A stretch of 64,000 nt of DNA. It comes from Shewanella hanedai (lineage in GTDB: Bacteria > Pseudomonadota > Gammaproteobacteria > Enterobacterales > Shewanellaceae). Shown here one piece after another: positions 1 to 9,985 of the stretch. Position 1 is the first letter of the stretch. Every line of letters starts with the position of its first letter. Position numbers and translations under genes: made by a program. The notes below the pieces were generated by a model. That model ran no database searches. It was not told the DNA's origin and saw only the letters and a list, made by a program, of their open reading frames with translations. The DNA lies in NCBI RefSeq assembly GCF_007197645.1, contig NZ_VKGK01000013.1, positions 62,001 through 126,000 on the forward strand, given 5' to 3'.

Positions 1-168
1 ATTTGCATAATGTGATGTTTGTATTTGACATTTGCCCCGCGTATACTTGCCTCGGCTCTTGTGAGCGACTTACATTGCCACTTAGTTACTACTTATTTGC
101 ATACTTAATTAGTGTTTACTAAAATGGTTAATAGTTTGTTTAAACTTTTCTTTTGTGGCGATTAGAAT

Positions 169-184
169 TGTGATTTAGATCACA
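169..184. promoter_or_regulatory. CRP-type binding site upstream of sdhC
   Basis: The sequence reads TGTGATTTAGATCACA, a perfect TGTGA-N6-TCACA palindrome 69 bp before the sdhC start. It matches the CRP consensus, and catabolite control of sdh is known in related bacteria. AT-rich TTAAT/GTTTAAAC stretches at about 125-147 could hold ArcA-type sites, but this is much less certain. Bases 1-168 hold no gene that can be supported. Confidence 0.75.
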
Positions 185-252
185 GCTCAACATTTAAGCA
201 AAAGCGGTTCGTATAACAAAAATATAGCTCAATAGAGCAGAGTGAGCAGAAC

Positions 253-627
253 GTGAAAAAGAAAAGACCTGTCCATTTAGATCTGCAGACCATTCGCTTT
301 CCTGCAACAGCGATTGCGTCCATTCTTCATCGTATATCCGGTGTCATCATGCTATTTGCTGTCGGTATTCTTATTTGGTTGTTAAATGAATCTTTAGCAT
401 CCCCTGAGAGTTTCGCGGGCATCCAATCTCTTTTTGATAATTTGTTGGTTAAATTTGTCATGTGGGGAATTCTTACTGCACTTGGTTATCACCTCATCGT
501 TGGCATACGCCATCTGATAATGGATACCGGTCGCTGGGAAGAGTTAACCTCTGGCATTGCTTCAGCAAAAGTCGCGTTTGCCTTGTCAGCCGCGTTTTCA
601 ATCATTGTGGGGATTTGGGTATGGTAA
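253..627 (+). CDS. sdhC: Succinate dehydrogenase cytochrome b556 subunit SdhC
   Basis: This is a membrane anchor of complex II that helps bind haem b and ubiquinone. The protein has 124 residues and three hydrophobic segments. The HRISG motif carries S23 and R27, which align with quinone-site residues S27 and R31 of E. coli SdhC, and H80 in the HLIVGIRH stretch matches the haem ligand H84. The start is GTG. The sdhD start lies inside its last codons (7-bp overlap), so the two are probably translationally coupled. It is the first gene of the sdhCDAB operon. Confidence 0.96.
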   Translation: MKKKRPVHLDLQTIRFPATAIASILHRISGVIMLFAVGILIWLLNESLASPESFAGIQSLFDNLLVKFVMWGILTALGYHLIVGIRHLIMDTGRWEELTSGIASAKVAFALSAAFSIIVGIWVW

Positions 628-968
628 CTAACGCAGCAAGTCTTGGTCGCAGCGGTGTCCATGACTTTATTCTTATACGCGCAAGTGCAATAGTACTGGC
701 TGTCTACACCATTTTCTTGGTTGGATTTATTGCATGTAGCTCTCCACTAACTTACGACATTTGGCATGGCTTATTTAGCGCATTGCCTATGAAAGTATTT
801 ACCCTACTCGCACTCGTAGCAGTTTTGATCCATGCTTGGGTTGGTGTTTGGCAGGTACTTACAGACTATGTACATCACCTCGCTTTACGTGGTGTGCTTC
901 AGTTCGTTTTTGTCGTCGCTGCCTTCTCCTATATGGCTGCCGGTATTTTGATAGTGTGGGGTGTTTAA
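621..968 (+). CDS. sdhD: Succinate dehydrogenase membrane anchor SdhD
   Basis: This is the second membrane anchor of complex II, with 115 residues, the same length as E. coli SdhD. The N-terminus ([10 protein letters not shown]) and the [16 protein letters not shown] segment, which carries the haem-ligand His and the quinone-site Asp-Tyr, are almost identical to the E. coli protein. A longer open frame begins upstream inside sdhC. The ATG at 621 is chosen because it gives the family-standard N-terminus and overlaps the sdhC stop by 7 bp. The stop is immediately followed by the sdhA GTG. Confidence 0.96.
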   Translation: MVTNAASLGRSGVHDFILIRASAIVLAVYTIFLVGFIACSSPLTYDIWHGLFSALPMKVFTLLALVAVLIHAWVGVWQVLTDYVHHLALRGVLQFVFVVAAFSYMAAGILIVWGV

Positions 969-2735
969 GTGAGTATTCCAGTTCGCGAGTTTGATGCGAT
1001 TGTTATTGGCGCTGGTGGCGCTGGTATGCGAGCAGCATTACAAATATCTAAAGAAGGTAAAAGCTGTGCGCTTTTATCTAAAGTATTTCCTACACGTTCT
1101 CATACTGTATCTGCGCAGGGTGGTATCACCGTTGCTCTGGGTAATGCCCATGAAGATCATTGGGAACAACATATGTACGATACCGTTAAAGGTTCCGATT
1201 TTATCGGTGATCAAGAAGCGATTGAGTTCATGTGTAAGACTGGACCTGAAGCGGTTATCGAATTAGAGCAAATGGGCTTACCATTCTCACGTTTCGAAAA
1301 TGGCACTATTTACCAACGTCCGTTTGGTGGTCAGTCAAAGAATTTTGGTGGTGAACAAGCTGCACGTACCGCAGCAGCGGCTGACCGAACAGGTCACGCA
1401 CTTTTACATTGCCTTTACCAGCAAAACGTAAAACATAAAACTGAAGTGTTTTCTGAGTGGTATGCGCTTGATTTAGTGAAAAATGAAGACGGTGCTATCG
1501 TTGGTTGTACTGCAATCGATATCGAAAGCGGCGAAATCGTTTATTTTAAAGCTAAGGCAACAGTGCTGGCGACTGGTGGTGCTGGACGTATCTTTGCTTC
1601 AACCACAAATGCCCATATAAATACCGGTGACGGTGTTGGTATGGCAATGCGTGCTGGTGTACAGATGCAAGACATGGAAATGTGGCAGTTCCACCCAACC
1701 GGTATCGCTGGTGCGGGTGTACTTGTGACTGAAGGTTGTCGTGGTGAAGGCGGATATCTGCTTAACAAAGACGGCGAACGTTTCATGGAGCGTTATGCAC
1801 CAAATGCGAAAGATTTAGCATCACGTGATGTTGTTGCTCGCTCTATGATGACTGAAATTCGTGAAGGTCGCGGCCTTGATGGTCCTCTTGGTCCACATTT
1901 ATTACTTAAATTGGATCACCTCGGTAAAGAGACGCTAGAAGCACGTCTTCCTGGTGTATGTGAATTGTCTCGCACATTCGCACATATCGACCCAGCCGAT
2001 GGCCCAATCCCTGTACTGCCGACTTGTCACTACATGATGGGCGGTTTGCCAGCTAAAGTGAGTGGTCAAGTACTACGTAAGAATACTGATGGTTCAGAGA
2101 CTGACGTTATTGGTCTATTCGCCGTAGGTGAAATCGCTTGTGTATCAGTGCACGGTGCTAACCGTTTAGGTGGTAATTCACTGCTTGATTTAGTGGTCTT
2201 TGGTCGTGCAGCAGGTCAACATCTAGGTAAAGCATTGGACGAAACTGCTACGCCTAAAGATGCAACTGATGCCGATATCGCGAAATCACTTGAGCGTCTA
2301 AATCGTTGGGAAAGCAACAAAGACGGTGAAGATCCAGTACAAATTCGTAAAGACTTGCAGCTTTGCATGCAGCTTAACTTCTCTGTATTCCGTAGTGGTG
2401 ATGCCATGGCTGAAGGCTTGAAAGAGCTTAAAGTCATCCGTGAACGTCTAGCGAATGCTAAGCTTTCGGATAACTCTTCTGAATTTAATACTCAACGTAT
2501 TGAATGTTTGGAGTTGGATAACTTGATGGCGACAGCTATTGCGACAGCTTATGCTGCCAACTACCGTACTGAAAGTCGTGGTGCGCATTCACGTGAAGAT
2601 TATCTTGAACGTGATGATGAGAACTGGTTATGTCATAGCTTGTTTGACCCTGCAACTGAAGAGATGGACCGCCGAGCTGTGAACATGGAGCCTAAGCTTC
2701 GTGCTGCATTTCCGCCGATCAAGCGTACTTACTAA
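969..2735 (+). CDS. sdhA: Succinate dehydrogenase flavoprotein subunit SdhA
   Basis: This is the catalytic subunit that oxidises succinate to fumarate on the cytoplasmic face of the membrane. At 588 residues it has the same length as the E. coli protein. It shows an N-terminal FAD Rossmann motif GAGGAGM (14-20), H45 in SHTVSAQGG (the covalent FAD attachment site), and the fumarate reductase/succinate dehydrogenase active-site region with HPTG and GEGGYL. The GTG start directly abuts the sdhD stop, with no intergenic base, which fits coupled translation in the sdhCDAB operon. Confidence 0.98.
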   Translation: MSIPVREFDAIVIGAGGAGMRAALQISKEGKSCALLSKVFPTRSHTVSAQGGITVALGNAHEDHWEQHMYDTVKGSDFIGDQEAIEFMCKTGPEAVIELEQMGLPFSRFENGTIYQRPFGGQSKNFGGEQAARTAAAADRTGHALLHCLYQQNVKHKTEVFSEWYALDLVKNEDGAIVGCTAIDIESGEIVYFKAKATVLATGGAGRIFASTTNAHINTGDGVGMAMRAGVQMQDMEMWQFHPTGIAGAGVLVTEGCRGEGGYLLNKDGERFMERYAPNAKDLASRDVVARSMMTEIREGRGLDGPLGPHLLLKLDHLGKETLEARLPGVCELSRTFAHIDPADGPIPVLPTCHYMMGGLPAKVSGQVLRKNTDGSETDVIGLFAVGEIACVSVHGANRLGGNSLLDLVVFGRAAGQHLGKALDETATPKDATDADIAKSLERLNRWESNKDGEDPVQIRKDLQLCMQLNFSVFRSGDAMAEGLKELKVIRERLANAKLSDNSSEFNTQRIECLELDNLMATAIATAYAANYRTESRGAHSREDYLERDDENWLCHSLFDPATEEMDRRAVNMEPKLRAAFPPIKRTY

Positions 2736-2745
2736 GGAATTTTAG

Positions 2746-3453
2746 ATGAATTTGAATATAGCTGTTTATCGCTATAATCCTGATGTAGACGCTAAGCCTT
2801 ACATGAAGGATTACACATTAGAAGTGGAAGAAGGTACCGATATGATGGTCCTTGATGCACTGATACTTCTAAAAGAAAAAGATTCAACATTGGCATTTCG
2901 TCGTTCATGCCGTGAAGGTGTTTGTGGCAGTGATGGCCTGAACATGAATGGTAAAAATGGGTTGGCCTGTATCACACCAATCTCTAGTTTTAAAGGAAAA
3001 AAACTAGAGATCAGACCACTGCCAGGTATGCCTGTTGTACGTGATGTTATTGTGGACTTAAGTCAATTCTACAAGCAATATGAAAAGATTAAGCCTTATT
3101 TGATTAATGATGAAAAAACGCCTGCGCGTGAACATCTGCAATCTCCTGAGGAACGTGAGCATTTAGACGGTTTGTATGAATGTATCATGTGCGCTTGTTG
3201 TTCAACTGCTTGCCCATCTTTCTGGTGGAACCCAGACAAGTTTATTGGTCCAAGTGGCCTGTTACACGCTTATCGTTTCTTAATCGATAGCCGTGATACA
3301 GCGACAGAAGAGCGTCTATCTGAGCTTGATGATGCATACAGCGTATTCCGTTGTCATGGCATCATGAACTGTGTGGATGTGTGTCCTAAGGGGCTCAATC
3401 CAACTAAAGCGATTGGACATATCAAGTCCATGTTGCTGAAGCGAGCAGTATAA
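2746..3453 (+). CDS. sdhB: Succinate dehydrogenase iron-sulfur subunit SdhB
   Basis: This subunit carries electrons from the FAD of SdhA to quinone. It has 235 residues. The [2Fe-2S] ligands are C55, C60, D63 and C75, with Asp at the third position as in E. coli. The [4Fe-4S] and [3Fe-4S] ligands lie in CIMCACCSTACP (146-157) and CHGIMNCVDVCP (203-214). The ribosome site AAGGA precedes the ATG. A hairpin at 3498-3529 follows and probably reduces read-through into sucA. Confidence 0.98.
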   Translation: MNLNIAVYRYNPDVDAKPYMKDYTLEVEEGTDMMVLDALILLKEKDSTLAFRRSCREGVCGSDGLNMNGKNGLACITPISSFKGKKLEIRPLPGMPVVRDVIVDLSQFYKQYEKIKPYLINDEKTPAREHLQSPEEREHLDGLYECIMCACCSTACPSFWWNPDKFIGPSGLLHAYRFLIDSRDTATEERLSELDDAYSVFRCHGIMNCVDVCPKGLNPTKAIGHIKSMLLKRAV

Positions 3454-3497
3454 ATGCAAGACCAAGAGCTGAAATCAATAATTATATAGCTCGAATT

Positions 3498-3529
3498 GAG
3501 TCACTTTTCATTTGAGAAGTGGCTCTTTT
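3498..3529 (+). terminator. Hairpin with T-run between sdhB and sucA
   Basis: GAGTCACTTTTC and GAGAAGTGGCTC form a 12-bp stem with two G-T pairs around an ATTT loop, followed by TTTT. It sits 45 bp after sdhB and 145 bp before sucA. It may be a partial terminator that lowers suc transcription relative to sdh. A separate suc promoter could lie in the AT-rich 3540-3660 stretch. Confidence 0.7.
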
Positions 3530-3673
3530 GTGTAATGGAACTACAATTTGCTGTGAAATGAAGTAAATATCAATTTCTCGAAATAGAATGATTGTGTATT
3601 TCTTGTTTTTATCACAATGAATACATACTTAAGACTTGGCTAAATTCGTGTATAAAGTTTGAAAGGAATAGAA

Positions 3674-6496
3674 ATGCACCAAGGCATCATGAAAGCCTGG
3701 CTCGAATCATCACACCTTAGTGGTGCAAATTCGACCTACGTAGAAGAGATGTATGAAGCCTATCAAGAAGACCCTCAATCTGTTGCAGCAGATTGGCAAG
3801 CGGTGTTTGATAACCTACCTTACGCAAATGGTGCATCGAAAGATGTTCCTGAAGCAGCACACTCTAAAGTACGTGATTATTTTCGTAGTTTAGCGTTAGA
3901 AGGACGTCAGAAGGGCTCAGCCCGAGTGACCGATCCTGAAGTTGATGCTAAGCAAGTTAAAGTCCTACAGATGATTAACGCTCATCGTTTTCGTGGCCAC
4001 CAGAATGCTAATTTAGACCCTCTGGAACTGTGGAAACGTGATAACGTCTCTGAGCTGGACCCTGCCTTCCATGGTTTAACTAGCGAAGATATGGAACGTG
4101 AATTCAATACAGGTTCCTTTGCTTATAGTGGTGACACTATGCAGCTTGGTGATCTTGTTAAAGCCTTGAAGGCCACTTACTGTGGTTCAATTGGTTCTGA
4201 ATACATGCATATCACCGATACCGATGAGAAACGCTGGATTCAGCAAAGGTTAGAGCCTTCTTTAGGTAGAGCTAATTACGACAAATCAGCTAAAACCCGT
4301 ATTTTGGCAGGCTTAAATGCCGCTGAAGGTATAGAAAAATATCTCGGTGCCAAGTTTCCTGGCGCAAAACGTTTCTCACTGGAAGGTGGCGATGCGTTAG
4401 TGCCTATGATGCGAGAGATCTTGTATCGTGCAGGCGAAGCTGGTACTAAAGAGGTCGTTGTGGGCATGGCTCACCGTGGTCGCTTAAACTTACTCGTTAA
4501 CATCCTAGGTAAAAAACCTTCTGAATTATTTGATGAATTTGCTGGTAAACACAGTGATGAACTTAATGGTTCTGGTGACGTTAAATATCACCAAGGTTTC
4601 TCTTCTGATTTCCAAACACCTGGTGGCAACATTCACCTAGCATTGGCTTTTAATCCTTCTCATCTTGAGATTGTTAATCCTGTGGTGATGGGCTCAGTTC
4701 GTGCGCGTTTAGATCGTCGTGGTTGTGATTCAGGCCTGTTAGTTTTGCCTATTACTATTCATGGTGATTCAGCCATTACCGGTCAAGGTATTGTCCAAGA
4801 GACATTTAATATGTCTCAAACTCGCGGTTTCACCGTGGGTGGTAGCATCCGAATCGTGATTAATAACCAAGTTGGCTTTACGACTTCAGCAACCGAAGAT
4901 GTACGCTCAACTGAATACTGTACTGATATTGCTAAGATGGTACAGGCACCTATTTTCCACGTGAATGCAGATGATCCAGAAGCGGTTGCTTTTGTCTCTC
5001 AGCTTGCGGTTGATTACCGTAATGAATTTAAGCGTGATGTGGTTATCGATCTGGTTTGTTATCGTCGTCATGGTCACAATGAAGCCGATGAGCCTAGTGC
5101 TACTCAGCCTTTGATGTATGCCAAAATCAAGAAACATCCAACACCACGTAAAATTTATGCAGATAGGTTGATTGCAGAAAATACTTTTGCTGCGGGTGAT
5201 GTGACAGCGATGATCAATGATTACCGTGATGCACTTGATCATGGTGATTGTGTGGTTGAAGAGTGGCGCCCAATGACGCTACATTCTGTTGATTGGTCTC
5301 CCTACATCAATAAAGATTGGGATGATCCATACGACGCTCATATGTCGATGGAACGTATCAATAACTTAGCCGCAAAAATCAGTTATATTCCTGAAAATCA
5401 TAAGCTTCAATCTCGTGTTGCTAAGATCTATAAAGATCGTGCCTTGATGGCAACGGGTGAAAAACCGCTCGATTGGGGTTTTGCTGAGACGTTAGCTTAC
5501 GCTTCGATTGTTGAAGACAAAAAACGTATCCGTATTACAGGTCAAGATTCTGGACGTGGAACCTTCTTCCATCGTCACGCGGTCTTACATAATCAAAATG
5601 ATGCGACGGCGTATTTGCCACTGCGTAACATTGCTGATGAGCAAGGTCCAATTGATATTACTGACTCTGTGTTGTCTGAAGCTTCAGTACTTGCATTTGA
5701 GTACGGTTATGCCACTGCTGAACCTAGTGGACTAACACTTTGGGAAGCTCAGTTTGGTGATTTTGCCAACTGTGCTCAAGTCGTTATCGATCAATTCCTG
5801 TCATCAGGTGAGCAGAAGTGGGGCCGCCTATGTGGTCTAACGATGCTATTACCTCACGGTTATGAAGGTCAGGGGCCTGAGCATTCTAGTGCACGTTTGG
5901 AGCGTTTCTTACAACTTTGTGCAAACCACAATATGCAGGTGTGTGTTCCTTCAACACCAGCACAGGTTTACCACATGCTTCGCCGTCAGGTTGTTAGACC
6001 TATGCGTCGCCCATTGGTTGTTATGTCTCCTAAGTCTTTGTTACGTCATCCATTAGCGGTATCGTCAATGGAAGAGCTCGCTCAGGGAACATTCCAAAAT
6101 GTGATTCCTGAAATCGACAGTTTAGACAGTAGTAAGGTCGATAGAGTCGTATTCTGTAGTGGTAAGGTATATTTCGAACTACTTGAGAAGCGACGCAAAG
6201 AGAATGTCACTAATGTTGCCTTGATTCGTTTGGAGCAGTTATATCCGTTCCCACACGATGATATGGACAAGATGTTATCAGAATATCAGCATGTTAAAGA
6301 TTTTGTTTGGTGTCAGGAAGAGCCTCAAAACCAAGGCGCTTGGTATTGCAGTCAGCACCACTTCTGGACCTCTATTCCAGCTGGTGCTCAGTTAACCTAT
6401 GCCGGTCGTGAAGCGTCAGCTGCACCCGCCTGTGGTTACCCATCACTGCATGCGAAAGAGCAAGAATCTTTGATTAAAAGCGCATTAAAACTGTAG
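3674..6496 (+). CDS. sucA: 2-oxoglutarate dehydrogenase E1 component SucA
   Basis: This is the thiamine-diphosphate-dependent decarboxylase of the 2-oxoglutarate dehydrogenase complex, converting 2-oxoglutarate to an acyl-lipoyl intermediate on SucB. The protein is 940 residues, close to the E. coli length. It has the small N-terminal E2-binding segment (KAWLESSHLSGAN), the ThDP-binding and transketolase-like core (GMAHRGRLN, HGDSAITGQG, YRRHGHNEADEP) and the C-terminal pyrimidine domain. The open frame begins at a TTG five codons earlier. The ATG at 3674 is preferred because AAAGGA lies just upstream and it matches the E. coli N-terminus. Confidence 0.97.
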   Translation: MHQGIMKAWLESSHLSGANSTYVEEMYEAYQEDPQSVAADWQAVFDNLPYANGASKDVPEAAHSKVRDYFRSLALEGRQKGSARVTDPEVDAKQVKVLQMINAHRFRGHQNANLDPLELWKRDNVSELDPAFHGLTSEDMEREFNTGSFAYSGDTMQLGDLVKALKATYCGSIGSEYMHITDTDEKRWIQQRLEPSLGRANYDKSAKTRILAGLNAAEGIEKYLGAKFPGAKRFSLEGGDALVPMMREILYRAGEAGTKEVVVGMAHRGRLNLLVNILGKKPSELFDEFAGKHSDELNGSGDVKYHQGFSSDFQTPGGNIHLALAFNPSHLEIVNPVVMGSVRARLDRRGCDSGLLVLPITIHGDSAITGQGIVQETFNMSQTRGFTVGGSIRIVINNQVGFTTSATEDVRSTEYCTDIAKMVQAPIFHVNADDPEAVAFVSQLAVDYRNEFKRDVVIDLVCYRRHGHNEADEPSATQPLMYAKIKKHPTPRKIYADRLIAENTFAAGDVTAMINDYRDALDHGDCVVEEWRPMTLHSVDWSPYINKDWDDPYDAHMSMERINNLAAKISYIPENHKLQSRVAKIYKDRALMATGEKPLDWGFAETLAYASIVEDKKRIRITGQDSGRGTFFHRHAVLHNQNDATAYLPLRNIADEQGPIDITDSVLSEASVLAFEYGYATAEPSGLTLWEAQFGDFANCAQVVIDQFLSSGEQKWGRLCGLTMLLPHGYEGQGPEHSSARLERFLQLCANHNMQVCVPSTPAQVYHMLRRQVVRPMRRPLVVMSPKSLLRHPLAVSSMEELAQGTFQNVIPEIDSLDSSKVDRVVFCSGKVYFELLEKRRKENVTNVALIRLEQLYPFPHDDMDKMLSEYQHVKDFVWCQEEPQNQGAWYCSQHHFWTSIPAGAQLTYAGREASAAPACGYPSLHAKEQESLIKSALKL

Positions 6497-6525
6497 TAAT
6501 AGACAATAAAAAAGGATAGCTCCTC

Positions 6526-7719
6526 ATGAGTATCGAAATTAAGGTACCCGTACTACCAGAATCTGTTGCTGATGCAACTATTGCTACATGGCATGTTCAA
6601 CCTGGTGAGCACGTTACACGTGATCAAAACTTGGTTGATATTGAAACTGACAAAGTTGTTCTTGAAGTGGTTGCACCTGAAGATGGTTCAATTGCCGAAT
6701 TCCTAGCGAATGAAGGCGATACTGTTCTTGGTGAAGCTGTTATCGCGATGTTTACTGCCGGTGCTGTTGCAGGTCAGGAAGTGACTAAAGCAGAAGCAGA
6801 AGCAAGCGTGCCAGAAGCTGCTGATGATTCAAGTGATGCTCTTAGTCCATCTGTTCGTCGCTTACTTGGTGAGCATGGTGTTGATGCTGGTCAAGTTAAA
6901 GGCACTGGTGCTGGTGGCCGTATTACGAAAGAAGACGTTGAGGCTTTCGTTAAAAATAAGTCAGCAGCTCCAGCTCCTGCAGCATCGAGCGCTCCTGTTG
7001 CTGTAGCACCGTTAGCAGATAGAAGTCAGAAACGTGTTCCTATGTCACGCCTGCGTAAAACGATTGCTAATCGTTTGCTTGAAGCTAAAAACTCTACCGC
7101 CATGTTGACAACGTTTAATGAAGTTAACATGAAGCCAATCATGGACATTCGTAAGCAGTATCAAGAAGTTTTTGAGAAGCGACACGGGATCCGTTTAGGC
7201 TTTATGTCTTTCTACATTAAGGCCGTTACAGAAGCATTGAAACGCTTCCCTGAAGTGAACGCATCTATCGATGGTGATGAGATCGTGTATCATAACTACT
7301 TCGATATCAGCATTGCAGTTTCGACACCTCGTGGACTTGTCACTCCTGTTCTTCGTGATACAGACACCATGAGTCTGGCTGATATCGAGCGTAATGTTCG
7401 TGAATTAGCGCTTAAAGGCCGTGATGGTAAGTTGACTGTTGATGACATGACTGGCGGTAACTTCACTGTGACCAACGGTGGTGTTTTTGGCTCACTGATG
7501 TCAACACCAATTCTTAACCTGCCACAAAGTGCTATCCTAGGCATGCATGCCATCAAGGATCGCCCAATGGCAGTGAATGGTCAGGTTGAAATCCTACCTA
7601 TGATGTACCTGGCATTATCTTACGATCACCGTATTGTCGATGGTCGTGAGTCAGTTGGTTACTTGGTTGCCATTAAGGACTTCCTCGAAGACCCAACTCG
7701 TCTACTGCTCGACTTATAA
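6526..7719 (+). CDS. sucB: Dihydrolipoamide succinyltransferase E2 component SucB
   Basis: This is the core of the 2-oxoglutarate dehydrogenase complex, which transfers succinyl from lipoate to CoA. It has 397 residues: one lipoyl domain with K43 in [10 protein letters not shown] as the lipoylation site, an E3/E1-binding domain ([20 protein letters not shown], about 107-142), an Ala/Pro-rich linker, and an acyltransferase domain ending with the catalytic SYDHRIVDG motif (H368, D372). AAAGGATAGC precedes the start. It follows sucA by 29 bp in the same operon. Confidence 0.98.
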   Translation: MSIEIKVPVLPESVADATIATWHVQPGEHVTRDQNLVDIETDKVVLEVVAPEDGSIAEFLANEGDTVLGEAVIAMFTAGAVAGQEVTKAEAEASVPEAADDSSDALSPSVRRLLGEHGVDAGQVKGTGAGGRITKEDVEAFVKNKSAAPAPAASSAPVAVAPLADRSQKRVPMSRLRKTIANRLLEAKNSTAMLTTFNEVNMKPIMDIRKQYQEVFEKRHGIRLGFMSFYIKAVTEALKRFPEVNASIDGDEIVYHNYFDISIAVSTPRGLVTPVLRDTDTMSLADIERNVRELALKGRDGKLTVDDMTGGNFTVTNGGVFGSLMSTPILNLPQSAILGMHAIKDRPMAVNGQVEILPMMYLALSYDHRIVDGRESVGYLVAIKDFLEDPTRLLLDL

Positions 7720-7733
7720 TTAGCAGTGACAAC

Positions 7734-7765
7734 TTACCAGTTGCTTCACTTGAAGCAGCTGGTAA
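7734..7765. other. Stable hairpin between sucB and sucC
   Basis: TTACCAGTTGCTTC and GAAGCAGCTGGTAA form a 14-bp stem with one G-T pair around an ACTT tetraloop. No T-run follows, so it is not a classic terminator. It may be an RNA processing or 3'-end protection element that separates sucAB from sucCD output. Confidence 0.55.
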
Positions 7766-7829
7766 ATACCCTCGTTACTGACCCATAGAGGTCAGTTGAA
7801 TTTGATAAGAAGTATACGGATAGATCATC

Positions 7830-8996
7830 ATGAATTTGCATGAGTATCAGGCGAAATCTTTATTTGCCGAATATGGTTTACCAGTGTCAGAAGGTTTTGC
7901 ATGTGATACGGCTCAAGAAGCAGTTGAAGCAGCAGGCCATATTGGCGGTGATATGTGGGTTGTTAAGTGTCAAGTACACGCAGGCGGCCGTGGTAAAGCA
8001 GGTGGCGTAAAAGTTACTGGCGATAAGAACGAAATCAGAGCATTTGCTGAACATTGGTTAGGTAAGAACCTAGTTACTTACCAAACAGATGAGAAAGGGC
8101 AGCCAGTTGCTAAGATTTTAGTTGAAAGCTGTACAGATATCGCTAATGAGTTGTACTTAGGCGCAGTTATTGATCGTGCTTCACGTCGCGTTGTATTTAT
8201 GGCATCTACCGAAGGTGGTGTTGATATTGAGACTGTGGCTGAAGAAACGCCAGAGTTGATTCACAAAGCAATTATCGATCCGCTAACGGGTCCTCAGCCT
8301 TACCAGGCTCGCGATCTTGGCTTTAAGTTGGGTCTAAACCCGACTCAATTGAAGCAGTTCACTAAAGTCTTCATGGGCTTAGCGAAAATGTTTGAAGATC
8401 ACGATTTCGCGCTACTTGAAATCAATCCACTTGTGATCACGACAGAAGGTAACATTCACTGTCTAGATGGCAAGATTGGCATCGATGGTAATGCACTTTA
8501 CCGTCAGCCAAAAATCCGTGAAATGCATGATCCATCGCAAGATGACGCTCGTGAAGCGCATGCAGCTAAGTTTGAATTGAACTATGTTGCTCTTGATGGA
8601 AATGTTGGTTGTATGGTCAACGGTGCAGGCCTAGCAATGGGCACTATGGATATCGTTAATCTACACGGCGGCAAGCCAGCTAACTTCCTAGATGTTGGCG
8701 GCGGGGCGACTAAAGAGCGTGTTGCTGAAGCATTTAAAATCATCTTATCAGATGACAATGTTAAAGCTGTACTCGTAAACATTTTCGGTGGAATTGTTCG
8801 TTGTGACATGATTGCTGAAGGTATTATCGGTGCCGTTAAAGAGGTCGGTGTAACCGTACCTGTTGTCGTTCGTCTTGAAGGTACTAATGCTGATCTTGGC
8901 CGTGAAGTACTAGCAAGTTCTGGTCTAGATATCATCGCAGCTACAAGTCTAACTGACGCAGCTGAGCAAGTTGTTAAAGCTGCGGAGGGCAAATAA
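7830..8996 (+). CDS. sucC: Succinyl-CoA synthetase beta subunit SucC
   Basis: This is the ADP-forming succinyl-CoA ligase subunit with the ATP-grasp fold, binding nucleotide and succinate. It has 388 residues, the same as E. coli. The N-terminus [18 protein letters not shown], the glycine-rich [11 protein letters not shown] loop, LLEINPLV and the C-terminal [14 protein letters not shown] region are all characteristic. Its stop overlaps the sucD ATG by one base, indicating translational coupling of the alpha and beta subunits. Confidence 0.98.
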   Translation: MNLHEYQAKSLFAEYGLPVSEGFACDTAQEAVEAAGHIGGDMWVVKCQVHAGGRGKAGGVKVTGDKNEIRAFAEHWLGKNLVTYQTDEKGQPVAKILVESCTDIANELYLGAVIDRASRRVVFMASTEGGVDIETVAEETPELIHKAIIDPLTGPQPYQARDLGFKLGLNPTQLKQFTKVFMGLAKMFEDHDFALLEINPLVITTEGNIHCLDGKIGIDGNALYRQPKIREMHDPSQDDAREAHAAKFELNYVALDGNVGCMVNGAGLAMGTMDIVNLHGGKPANFLDVGGGATKERVAEAFKIILSDDNVKAVLVNIFGGIVRCDMIAEGIIGAVKEVGVTVPVVVRLEGTNADLGREVLASSGLDIIAATSLTDAAEQVVKAAEGK

Positions 8997-9868
8997 TGTC
9001 TGTCTTAATCAATAAAGATACTAAAGTTATCTGTCAGGGTTTTACTGGTGGACAAGGTACTTTCCACTCTGAGCAAGCTATCGAGTACGGAACTCAGATG
9101 GTTGGCGGCGTTTCTCCAGGAAAAGGCGGTCAGGTTCATTTAGGTCTTCCAGTATTTAATACTGTTAAAGACGCAGTGGCAGAAACTGGTGCTACAGCAT
9201 CTGTTATCTACGTACCAGCACCTTTCTGTAAAGATGCGATTCTTGAAGCGATTGATGCTGGCATTGAGCTTATCGTCTGTATCACTGAAGGCATCCCAAC
9301 TTTAGATATGCTTCAGGTTAAAGTTAAACTTGAAGAGACTGGCGTTCGCATGATCGGTCCTAACTGCCCAGGTGTTATTACTCCGGGTGAGTGTAAGATT
9401 GGTATCATGCCAGGTCACATCCATAAGCCTGGTAAAGTTGGTATTGTTTCTCGCTCTGGTACGCTTACGTACGAAGCGGTTAAGCAGACTACTGATGAAG
9501 GTTTTGGTCAGTCTACTTGTGTTGGTATTGGTGGAGATCCAATTCCTGGTACTAACTTCATCGACGTATTGGAAATGTTCCAAAACGATCCACAAACTGA
9601 AGCAATTGTCATGATTGGTGAAATTGGTGGTACAGCTGAAGAAGAAGCTGCTGATTACATCAAGGCTAACGTCACTAAGCCAGTTGTTTCATACATTGCC
9701 GGTGTAACTGCACCTGAAGGTAAGCGTATGGGTCATGCTGGTGCGATTATCGCTGGTGGTAAAGGAACAGCTGAAGATAAGTTTGCCGCTCTTGAAGCTG
9801 CAGGCGTAACTACAGTTCGTTCACTTGCCGATATCGGTAAAGCGCTGCGTACTCGAACTGGTTGGTAA
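8996..9868 (+). CDS. sucD: Succinyl-CoA synthetase alpha subunit SucD
   Basis: This subunit binds CoA and carries the phosphohistidine intermediate. It has 290 residues. The N-terminal Rossmann CoA-binding domain contains [13 protein letters not shown]. The catalytic H247 lies in [37 protein letters not shown] is typical of the family. The start shares its A with the sucC stop. A strong intrinsic terminator follows 15 bp after the stop and closes the TCA block. Confidence 0.98.
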   Translation: MSVLINKDTKVICQGFTGGQGTFHSEQAIEYGTQMVGGVSPGKGGQVHLGLPVFNTVKDAVAETGATASVIYVPAPFCKDAILEAIDAGIELIVCITEGIPTLDMLQVKVKLEETGVRMIGPNCPGVITPGECKIGIMPGHIHKPGKVGIVSRSGTLTYEAVKQTTDEGFGQSTCVGIGGDPIPGTNFIDVLEMFQNDPQTEAIVMIGEIGGTAEEEAADYIKANVTKPVVSYIAGVTAPEGKRMGHAGAIIAGGKGTAEDKFAALEAAGVTTVRSLADIGKALRTRTGW

Positions 9869-9883
9869 TTACCCTTCCAGTTT

Positions 9884-9910
9884 AAAAAAGGCGCCTATGG
9901 CGCTTTTTTT
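9884..9910 (+). terminator. Intrinsic terminator of the sdh-suc block
   Basis: GGCGCC, a TAT loop and GGCGC form a GC-rich stem extended by an A-run before and a T-run of seven after (AAAAAAG...TTTTTTT). It could work in both directions. A second, imperfect inverted repeat (GAAGATTTACCAT/ATGGT...AAATCTTC, about 9928-9959) without a T-run lies before the convergent gene. Confidence 0.9.
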
Positions 9911-9985
9911 GTGTCTGGAACACTTATGAAGATTTACCATGGATGGTACAAAATCTTCGTTGTGACCAACTTAACTTAGGTATGC

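Noticed and set aside
8582..8992. 136-codon open frame opposite sucC
   Set aside because: It mirrors the codon pattern of sucC on the other strand and has a low-complexity Ser/Thr/Pro composition.
9928..9959. Inverted repeat as terminator of the glutamate-synthase-like gene
   Set aside because: The stem is bulged and no T-run follows on either strand.
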